From: Campylobacter sp. UBA1713 | Lineage (GTDB): Bacteria > Campylobacterota > Campylobacteria > Campylobacterales > Campylobacteraceae | Reading direction: 5' to 3' | Length of the DNA stretch: 7,468 nt | Assembly: GCA_002317305.1 (NCBI GenBank) | Contig: DCIZ01000126.1 | Coordinates: 1-7,468, forward strand | Shown here: positions 1-5,661 of the stretch, in pieces | How positions within the stretch are numbered: the first letter of the stretch is position 1 | How the letters are laid out: every line of letters begins with the position of its first letter | Program-made: the position numbers and the translations under genes | Notes under the pieces: generated by a model | The model's database searches: none | What the model was told of the DNA's origin: nothing | What the model saw: the letters and a program-made list of their open reading frames with translations, nothing else

Positions 1-808
1 ATGTTGCTGTTGGTAACCCTTTTTCGACAAGCAAACGACTAATGTCTAAAAGCTTTTCGCAGTTGCTTTCTTTTGCTAAAATTTTGCCAACTTTTGCCAT
101 CTCCTCCCTTAATGTTTCTAGCAAATTCTTAACAGATTCTTCTTTTATGTTGTCTATCTCTCTTAAAAACTCATCTGTGTCGTTTTTTAATGCGTAGATG
201 TCTAGCACAAGCATCGAAGATGTAAATTGTTTCATCGCTTTTATTAATCCATCAAAACCGCTAACCTCTACGCTGTGTGCCACTGTATAGTTGTTTGCAA
301 AAGCGGTAATGACAAAGGCAATGTTGGCGAGTTCTAGGTATTTTTTTAGGTCGATAACTTCGTATTTTTTGTATTGGTCTATCTCTTTTGCAAACCAAAT
401 GTGTTTTACTTTTGTTGTATTTTGAAAATTCTCGATGAGCAAACGCACTAGCACCAAAAGTGGCAAGTGGCGAAAGCCGTGAGTAATGTCAAAAACAAAT
501 TCATCTTCGCCTTTAACGGCTTCGTTTAGTATGGCAAAGATGCTTTCGAAGTTTTTTTCGTCTTTTATCATAAAATCATCGTTAAAGTTTATTTGCAAAT
601 TTTTGTATTCACTTTCAACCATTTTTTGCACATCGTCTTTTACGCTTTTTGTATATATGGGCACAAATTCGTTATCTTTATACACTTTTGCTAAAAGCGG
701 AATCATATTTACTTCTTCATACTTTTCGTTTTCAAAAATATATGTTGCTTTTTGATAAACGCCTTCTTTATTTTTCGCAGGTTTTCCGCAAATCGTAAAA
801 ACTTTCAT
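1..808 (-). CDS. CARF-domain CRISPR ancillary protein with DxTHG motif (Csx1/Csx2-like), 3' end cut by window
   Basis: I translated this myself from ATG at 806-808; 269 codons are open down to the window edge with no stop, so the gene is partial. Residues 107-113 read DITHGFR inside a hydrophobic strand context (FVFDITHGFRHLPLLVLV), the DxTHG signature of CRISPR-associated CARF proteins of the TM1812/Csx1 type. The start MKVFTICG fits the first strand of a Rossmann-like CARF fold. Family members bind cyclic oligoadenylate made by Cas10 and switch on an effector domain, usually a C-terminal HEPN ribonuclease with an RxxxxH motif. That part lies outside the window, so the effector type is unknown. 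A strong GAGGAGGAG binding site overlaps the csm5 stop region, and only 13 nt separate the two genes, so it belongs to the operon. The CARF call is firm; ring size (cA4 or cA6) cannot be told. Confidence 0.85.
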   Translation of the reverse strand, partial: MKVFTICGKPAKNKEGVYQKATYIFENEKYEEVNMIPLLAKVYKDNEFVPIYTKSVKDDVQKMVESEYKNLQINFNDDFMIKDEKNFESIFAILNEAVKGEDEFVFDITHGFRHLPLLVLVRLLIENFQNTTKVKHIWFAKEIDQYKKYEVIDLKKYLELANIAFVITAFANNYTVAHSVEVSGFDGLIKAMKQFTSSMLVLDIYALKNDTDEFLREIDNIKEESVKNLLETLREEMAKVGKILAKESNCEKLLDISRLLVEKGLPTAT

Positions 809-821
809 CTTTTTCTCCTCC

Positions 822-1805
822 TCACACTTCTTCATATGCACACTTTACCCAGCCAAACGGAAGGGAATTTATGAGCCAAGTGGTGTAGGCTTTTTTCTTG
901 ATTTGTCCGCTTTTTGGGTCTTTAAAAGTTGCGCCTTTTGTAGTAACGGCACTAAAACCGCTATGTTTGCCTACACGAAGTAGAAATTCGTTCTCTTTTA
1001 AAGATAAATTTTTTAGCTTTTTAAATTCCTCTTTTATGTATTTTAGTGCGTTTGTTTGCGTAAATTCCTCGTCAAAAAGCGATTTGTAACGAGCTTTACA
1101 CGCACACTTAATCTCGTCCATGCTAACGCCGCCTTTTAAGTCCAGCGTGGCTGTGAGCGGGCGAGTGCTTCTTAAATACTCTGTAAAAACTGGAAGTGTA
1201 GGTTTGCCATTTGCCTTGCCTGCTTCGTCAAATCTTCGCACGTTTTTTGCCGTTCCTACAAAAGATATTTTTGCCGTTTCGCTGTCGCTTAAGCTAACTA
1301 GTCGCATGTTCTCTTTTAGCCACTCTTCGCTTTTGCCGCTGTCTGCAAGCGCTGTTGCGACTGCTCCTTTTAGGCTACTTCCTGGAATGAGTGGCGCGCC
1401 AAAATTCGAATTTCGGTATGTTCGGCAAATTTGAAACCGGTTGATTTGGTTGTGTCCTAGCGTTTCAAATTTTTTCACCAAACCTTTTTCTTCATCATTC
1501 ACACCATCTTCTGCAACATTTATCTTTTTTCTACTGATTTGTTTTGCCACTTCTTTTTGTTGTTTTATAAAAGCGTGCAACTCTCGCAAGTCGCCACTTT
1601 TTTTAACAAACTCTTCTTTGTCTTTTGGTTCTAACGCGTTAAAAAACTCCACTTCGTCAAAGACGAAAACTTTGTTTTTGCCGTTTTCGTCTTTGTCGAT
1701 GGTAAAATTTAGCGGCGTGTAAGCCTCGCCAGTGCCTATGTGCACGGGGCTTAAAAGCGTAAGCGTAAGTTTGTAGCGTTTTGTTTTTGTAGTTTGTTGG
1801 CTCAT
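822..1805 (-). CDS. csm5: Csm5, type III-A RAMP (Cas7-like) subunit
   Basis: This 327-residue protein is the usual length for Csm5, the Cas7-like subunit that caps the backbone at the crRNA 3' end and helps its maturation. The first RAMP strand and turn, LLSPVHIGTG (residues 17-26), are typical of Csm5. A second conserved RAMP segment, LIPGSSLKGAVATAL (139-153), and a C-terminal glycine-containing loop, RVGKHSGFSAVTTKG, follow in the expected order. A Lys/Glu-rich stretch lies between about 60 and 115. The ATG is preceded by AAGGAG at 6-nt spacing, which sits at the csm4 3' end; csm4 stops only 3 nt upstream, so the two are probably translationally coupled. It is followed by the CARF gene after 13 nt. 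Position after csm4 and the motif order both support the assignment over Csm3. Confidence 0.93.
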   Translation of the reverse strand: MSQQTTKTKRYKLTLTLLSPVHIGTGEAYTPLNFTIDKDENGKNKVFVFDEVEFFNALEPKDKEEFVKKSGDLRELHAFIKQQKEVAKQISRKKINVAEDGVNDEEKGLVKKFETLGHNQINRFQICRTYRNSNFGAPLIPGSSLKGAVATALADSGKSEEWLKENMRLVSLSDSETAKISFVGTAKNVRRFDEAGKANGKPTLPVFTEYLRSTRPLTATLDLKGGVSMDEIKCACKARYKSLFDEEFTQTNALKYIKEEFKKLKNLSLKENEFLLRVGKHSGFSAVTTKGATFKDPKSGQIKKKAYTTWLINSLPFGWVKCAYEEV

Positions 1806-1808
1806 TTT

Positions 1809-2765
1809 TCACTCCTTTTTGTCGTTTTCCAAACGCTGCTTTTTCACCTTTGTCGGTGCTAGAATCGCTTTGCCTTGATGCACGAGCGCTTCACCAAGTC
1901 GCAAATTTTCACCACACAAATTTACTTCGCACTCTTTTTCTGAGCCTAAATTTGCACGCACGCACGTTCGCTCGCACTCGCCGCTTTTTTCTTTAAAAAC
2001 CAAAAGCGCGCCCGTGTTTGCCATCAAAACAGGCGTCTTTACAAACTGCTCACCCAGCCGTTTGCCAAAGCGTGTAAAAGGCTCGTAAAACGCCTCTTTT
2101 ACGCCCAAATTTGCATGCAAAACAAAAGGCGAAAGTGCCACAAAAGCCGCCACTTCGTCCTCTTTTAACTCTGGCTTTTCAAAGCTAAACGCCTCAAAAC
2201 TCTCCACGCTAAAACGCCCTTTTCCGCTAGAATTTTTCTTTCCAAAACCCGCTTTTCCTAGTAAAATAAGCGCCTTTTTTAGCTCGTTTTCAGCTAGCCT
2301 ACTCTCGTCAAAACAGAGGTAAATGTCGCTTTCTGGTGGCAAAAATTCACGCAAAACATAGACCTCTCCGCCCTCGCTTCCCGCACTAAAAGTCGCCCTG
2401 TCCACGCAGTTGTGAAACGCCATTTCGCCCTCGCTTTTTTCGCCATCGAGAGCACTCGAAAATTCGCCTTTTGCAAATGCTTCACGCGTTAGCCAAATTC
2501 TCTTTTTGTTCTCTTTTCGCTCTTTTTTGTCCTCGCCCAAAAGCTCAAAAGGTGCGGTTGGTTTTGGCAAAAAACCGCTTTTAAAGGCGCTACTTACGCT
2601 TAAAAACGGCACTTTTTCACTCTCAAAATTTGACAAAAGCAAATTTAGCCTCTCCTCGCCTAGCGTCTCACGCAAAACCAAACACAACGAACCAAAAATC
2701 GTGTCGCCAAAAAGCGGCGTTATGAAGTTACTTTCGGGCTTAATTTTCGCTTTATATAGTTTCAT
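1809..2765 (-). CDS. csm4: Csm4, type III-A RAMP (Cas5-like) subunit
   Basis: Csm4 is the Cas5-like subunit that binds the crRNA 5' tag and anchors Cas10 to the complex. The N-terminus MKLYKAKIKP followed by PLFGDTIFGSL (about residues 17-27) is the characteristic Csm4 opening. The glycine-rich loop GKAGFGKKNSSGKGRF (about 170-185) matches the conserved mid-protein RAMP loop. Length is 318 residues with the ATG at 2763-2765. I prefer this start because GAGGA lies 8 nt upstream and the protein then begins as family members do; an in-frame TTG at 2778-2780 would add five residues. The start lies 14 nt inside the csm3 3' end. The C-terminus is Lys-rich and csm5 begins 3 nt after the stop. Confidence 0.93.
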   Translation of the reverse strand: MKLYKAKIKPESNFITPLFGDTIFGSLCLVLRETLGEERLNLLLSNFESEKVPFLSVSSAFKSGFLPKPTAPFELLGEDKKERKENKKRIWLTREAFAKGEFSSALDGEKSEGEMAFHNCVDRATFSAGSEGGEVYVLREFLPPESDIYLCFDESRLAENELKKALILLGKAGFGKKNSSGKGRFSVESFEAFSFEKPELKEDEVAAFVALSPFVLHANLGVKEAFYEPFTRFGKRLGEQFVKTPVLMANTGALLVFKEKSGECERTCVRANLGSEKECEVNLCGENLRLGEALVHQGKAILAPTKVKKQRLENDKKE

Positions 2766-3423
2766 TGCCGATTTCCTCAAAATCTTCTTTGTTGGTAAAA
2801 CTCACACGCCCGTAGCCTCTGCTGCCACTACCGCCTAAGTAGTCAGCTTCCACAAGTTCTAGCCCCTCTTTTAAAAGTGTCTTAAACGCCGTTTCGTCAT
2901 CGCTCTCCAAAACCTTAACGCGAATGGCGTAGCCAAATTTAACGCCCGCACAAACGCGCTCTGTTTGGCGTGGGTTTGTCGCTGTGCCTGTTTTTCGGTC
3001 TACTGTGTTTTCATATTTTGCTTCGGTGAGTTGGTCGCCCTCTTTTGCGCCATCAGCAAGGTAGCAGTCGCCAAAAGTAGCACGCGTGATGCCAAGTTTT
3101 GAATTTGGATTTGGGTCGCCAAAGAGTTTTAGCAAAGTTAGCTTTTTCTTTCCGTTTTTTTGATTTGTTATATCGTCAGCACTTTGCCCATCCGAATCAC
3201 ACGGCGAACCCGTCCCTTCTTTTTCGTCTTTATAAAGCCCATATTTTATCTCCAAAAGGCTTCGCATCTTCCCTTTTAGGCTGCTGCCCGGCATGTAAGG
3301 CTTGCCATCTCGCGTTTTTACCACCGCGTTGTCTATGCCGCCTATCATCATCGCGTCATTTCCGCCACCTATGTGAAGTCCAGTTAGCACTTCCAAAATT
3401 CCTTTTAGTTCAAAAATTCTCAT
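2752..3423 (-). CDS. csm3: Csm3, backbone RAMP and target-RNA nuclease subunit
   Basis: Csm3 polymerises along the crRNA and cuts target RNA at 6-nt intervals. This 223-residue protein has the hallmarks: GLHIGGG (about 15-21), then IGGIDNAVV with Asp31 where the catalytic Asp of Csm3 lies (Asp33 in well-studied homologues), PGSSLKGKMRSLLE (45-58), ENTVDRKTGTA (138-148) and the C-terminal loop LGGSGSRGYGRVSF (196-209). Target-RNA slicing therefore looks intact. The frame is open further upstream to 3519, but the ATG at 3421-3423 is preferred: it has AAGGAG at 6-nt spacing and gives the normal N-terminus MRIFELKG. The extra upstream residues resemble no RAMP and translate a GC-rich spacer. The gene is separated from csm2 by 145 bp, the only large gap in the operon. 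Confidence 0.95.
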   Translation of the reverse strand: MRIFELKGILEVLTGLHIGGGNDAMMIGGIDNAVVKTRDGKPYMPGSSLKGKMRSLLEIKYGLYKDEKEGTGSPCDSDGQSADDITNQKNGKKKLTLLKLFGDPNPNSKLGITRATFGDCYLADGAKEGDQLTEAKYENTVDRKTGTATNPRQTERVCAGVKFGYAIRVKVLESDDETAFKTLLKEGLELVEADYLGGSGSRGYGRVSFTNKEDFEEIGNETI

Positions 3424-3471
3424 CTTTTTCTCCTTAAATTTTCTTGCAAAAACCATTCTAATCATCACTTG

Positions 3472-3570
3472 AACGAAGTTATCAAAGGGGTCGCATGGGC
3501 AAAGCCCCCGCCCCCGCAAGTGTGGCGGAGGCTAAAAAAGCTGTAGCTTTTTTACCAAATTCACTTCGCT
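3472..3570. repeat. GC-rich palindromic island between csm2 and csm3, possible mini-element
   Basis: Within an AT-rich locus, 3490-3531 is strikingly GC-rich, with cytosine runs (gcccccgcccccgc) and a small hairpin (gggc-aaa-gccc, 3497-3507). The region is bounded by an imperfect inverted repeat, aacgaagt (3472-3479) and acttcgct (3563-3570), matching at 7 of 8 positions. It also contains cacttg (3467-3472) and caagtg (3517-3522). The right arm overlaps the csm2 stop codon. Layout and composition suggest an inserted REP- or MITE-like element, but no target-site duplication is evident. A regulatory spacer is the alternative. Confidence 0.4.
3533..3554 (-). promoter_or_regulatory. 10-bp-arm hairpin just after csm2, possible attenuator
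   Basis: The arms taaaaaagct and agctttttta are perfect complements separated by 2 nt. In the transcript the hairpin lies 14 nt after the csm2 stop codon, and its distal arm holds a U run. The stem is mostly A-U and no separate U-tract follows it, so a strong intrinsic terminator is doubtful. Partial termination or mRNA processing between csm2 and csm3 is possible. Confidence 0.35.
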
Positions 3571-3955
3571 AAATTTTATTTTTACTAAATCCAAGAACAG
3601 CTTCGAAAAGCAACTTAAAGATTTTGAGTTTATCTTTGTTTGTGGTTTTCGAAACGCATTCGTTTATGAACTCTTTAAATTCATCGCTTGCATGTTTTCT
3701 AGCGTTTGCGTATGCGACTTTTGCATTTAGCATCTTTACAAATGGCAAAACCGAATTCCAATCCTCTTTTTTACTTCGCTCAAGTAGCTTTAAAACCTCG
3801 TCGTAAAAGTTTCTAAGCTGATTTGTTTGCGTTGTTTTGATAGCCTCTGCTATTTTTCTGGCTGTTTCGTCAAACAAATTTGGGTCTTCTGTGTAGTCAA
3901 GTTTAAAATCTAGACACTTTGCCGCCTTTGGTTTGTTGTAGTTGTTGTAGCTCAT
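3569..3955 (-). CDS. csm2: Csm2, type III-A small subunit (Cas11)
   Basis: At 128 residues this fits Csm2, the all-helical small subunit that lines the inner filament of the Csm complex and contacts the target RNA. The segment TQTNQLRNFYDEVLKLLE (about 42-59) is the conserved helix with the Q-x-R-x-FY core seen in this family. It is followed by VKMLNAKVAYANARK and a helix with EFKEFINECV. The N-terminus is short, polar and Asn/Lys-rich, probably disordered. The start codon overlaps the cas10 stop as ATGA, and GAGGAG lies a few bases upstream, so translation is probably coupled. The stop sits at the edge of the GC-rich spacer. The call rests on both the motif and the position between cas10 and csm3. 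Confidence 0.9.
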   Translation of the reverse strand: MSYNNYNKPKAAKCLDFKLDYTEDPNLFDETARKIAEAIKTTQTNQLRNFYDEVLKLLERSKKEDWNSVLPFVKMLNAKVAYANARKHASDEFKEFINECVSKTTNKDKLKIFKLLFEAVLGFSKNKI

Positions 3956-5661
3956 CTCTCTCTCCTCTTGTAGATAATTTCACAAATTTTCATCTTTGTC
4001 TCCTTTGGATTTTTTTCAATTTTTTCAGTCAAAAAACAGACTAGCTTTTGGCTTTTTTTCTCGTCAAAATTCCTCGCTAGCGTGTAGTTTAGTTTGCTTT
4101 TCCACATGGCGTTTTTAAAGTCTTTTGCTACATTTTTACTCATGTCGCAAAGCTCTAAAAGTCGATATAAAAACGCCGTTTTCTCGCCCTCAAATTTAAA
4201 ATTCTCTTTTTCCCACGCGTCAAATTCATCGCAAATTTTACGCCAATTTTCCACCTTTACCACCTCGCCAAAGAGTGAAATAGCCGCCTTTTTGTCGCCG
4301 TTTTCATCTAGCTTTTTTGCCGCATTTTCGGCTTCATTTGCCAGCTCGCTAAAAATGTCCACAGGCACTTTTTCATGCACTATCACCACGCCAAAGCTAA
4401 TGCTAAGTGGCGCTAACTTTTTGTTTTTTGCTTCTTTTATTTTTTCGTTTGTAGGCGCTACAAAATCCTTAAATTTTTTGTCTATCTCCCTTGCTGCTTC
4501 CACTACTTCGTCCCACGCACCCACGACAAAAAGGTCATCTCCGCCACCAAAAACGGTGTAAATGTGTTTGCCGTTAAAGAGTTTAAACGGCACATAACGA
4601 GAGAAAAATTCGTCCAGTCCGCTAGAAAATTCGTGAAACTTTTTGTAGTCTTTAAACTTGTCAAATTCGCGAATGAAATTTCCCATGTTGTCTACGTCTG
4701 CTTTTAACACCGCCAAAGCTTTTAAGCCCGTTTGCGTTTCACATTTCGTTTCACACTCGTTTTCACCTGCGTTTTCCTGCTTTTGCAAATTTGTTTCACC
4801 GCCGTTTTCACACGCCTTTTCACTGCAACTCAAATTTGCTAGCTCCACAAAAGTTAACACCCTGTTTTTGTCGTTTTTGTCTCTACACACGTAACTTCTG
4901 AGCGTGTCGGTCAGCTTTACTTTTTCACACGCTCCTACCACGCTGTCAAGCCCGAAAAATTCGCCTGAACAAACATCTTTGTCTTCTTCGCTTGCTAGTT
5001 TTTTACCAAATTTAACAAAAGCATCGCAAACTTCGCACCTCTTTTCTTTTTCGTTTTCGTAACAAACTTTACACTCGCCCTTTCTCACGCCACAAATTTC
5101 GCACAACTCTTCGTTTTTTAGTTTTTCAGAAAGTGAAAGTTTCACACGCTTTTCACGCTCCAAAAAACCAAATTTCCTAAACTTTTGCTGCTCCATTTCT
5201 TCTGCTAAATTCTCACGAAACGCCTTAAACTTCTCCACTTCAAAGTCGTCAAAACCGCACGCCACCACGCCAAAATTCACCCCCGAAAGCCCGAAAAAAT
5301 GCTTTAAAAAAAACTCATCGACACGCTTTTTTAACTCTTTGACAAATTTCTCAACCTCGTCAAACGGCTTACAGCATGCCACTTCAAATTTTCCCGCTTT
5401 TTTACTTAACACCACGCCATTACACCCGTCCGCCACATTTTTAGCCAAAAACTCGCACAAAACCATCACAAAAGCCGACTTTGCGCGCAAAACTTTCGCC
5501 GTGTGGGCGCTTTTTAGCCCGTCAAAGATAAATTTTTGAATCCCGTAAAAGTCGCCCGAAACCACGCACTTCACGCCTTTGGGCACTTCTGTCGCCTCTT
5601 TTGTAGGCGTCTCAAATTTAAAATTTTCACTCTCAAAATACGAAAAATATTCACTCATCAT
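3952..5661 (-). CDS. cas10: Cas10/Csm1 without HD domain, GGDD cyclase motif intact
   Basis: This is the large subunit of the type III-A complex. Order along its 569 residues: a short leader; first palm-domain segment SGDFYGIQKFIFDGLK (35-50); a zinc-binding cluster with Cys187, 190, 197, 200, 209 and 212; an acidic Cys/Asn/Gln-rich insertion (about 278-311); second palm strand LAVLKADVDNMGNF (316-329); the cyclase signature FGGGDDLFVVG (371-381; GGDD at 373-376); then a helical C-terminal domain. GGDD predicts cyclic oligoadenylate synthesis from ATP. Csm1 proteins usually begin with an HD nuclease domain and are about 750-850 residues. Here that domain is absent: there is no histidine before residue 53, and the upstream end is fixed by overlap with the cas6 stop. 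The start has tandem ATGs; the second (5656-5658) has the better 5-nt spacing to GGAG. Confidence 0.93.
   Translation of the reverse strand: MMSEYFSYFESENFKFETPTKEATEVPKGVKCVVSGDFYGIQKFIFDGLKSAHTAKVLRAKSAFVMVLCEFLAKNVADGCNGVVLSKKAGKFEVACCKPFDEVEKFVKELKKRVDEFFLKHFFGLSGVNFGVVACGFDDFEVEKFKAFRENLAEEMEQQKFRKFGFLEREKRVKLSLSEKLKNEELCEICGVRKGECKVCYENEKEKRCEVCDAFVKFGKKLASEEDKDVCSGEFFGLDSVVGACEKVKLTDTLRSYVCRDKNDKNRVLTFVELANLSCSEKACENGGETNLQKQENAGENECETKCETQTGLKALAVLKADVDNMGNFIREFDKFKDYKKFHEFSSGLDEFFSRYVPFKLFNGKHIYTVFGGGDDLFVVGAWDEVVEAAREIDKKFKDFVAPTNEKIKEAKNKKLAPLSISFGVVIVHEKVPVDIFSELANEAENAAKKLDENGDKKAAISLFGEVVKVENWRKICDEFDAWEKENFKFEGEKTAFLYRLLELCDMSKNVAKDFKNAMWKSKLNYTLARNFDEKKSQKLVCFLTEKIEKNPKETKMKICEIIYKRRER
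4729..4830 (-). repeat. Low-complexity Cys/Glu/Asn-rich insertion inside cas10
   Basis: The + strand shows a degenerate repetition of gttttcac/gtttcac words in this stretch. In Cas10 it encodes residues 278-311, with repeated CEN/CET-like triplets and no hydrophobic core. It lies just before the second palm strand, so it is probably a surface loop expanded by slippage or short duplications. The extra cysteines could bind metal, but nothing shows this. Confidence 0.4.

Noticed and set aside
2294..2485. 63-codon minus-strand frame inside csm4
   Set aside because: It is a shadow of csm4 in another frame, with no motif and no ribosome binding site.
3424..3519. Upstream extension of csm3 by 32 codons
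   Set aside because: The extension translates the GC-rich spacer and resembles no RAMP protein. The ATG at 3423 has a consensus binding site and the usual N-terminus.
3497..3554. Strong rho-independent terminator after csm2
   Set aside because: The GC hairpin has only 4-bp arms and no U-tract in the transcription direction. The longer hairpin is A-U-rich with no distinct U-tract after it, so only a weak attenuator is supportable.
4094..4561. 155-codon plus-strand frame opposite cas10
   Set aside because: It is antisense to conserved cas10 palm-domain codons, and its Ser/Phe-rich composition is typical of reverse-strand shadows in this genome. The other + strand frames have the same problem.
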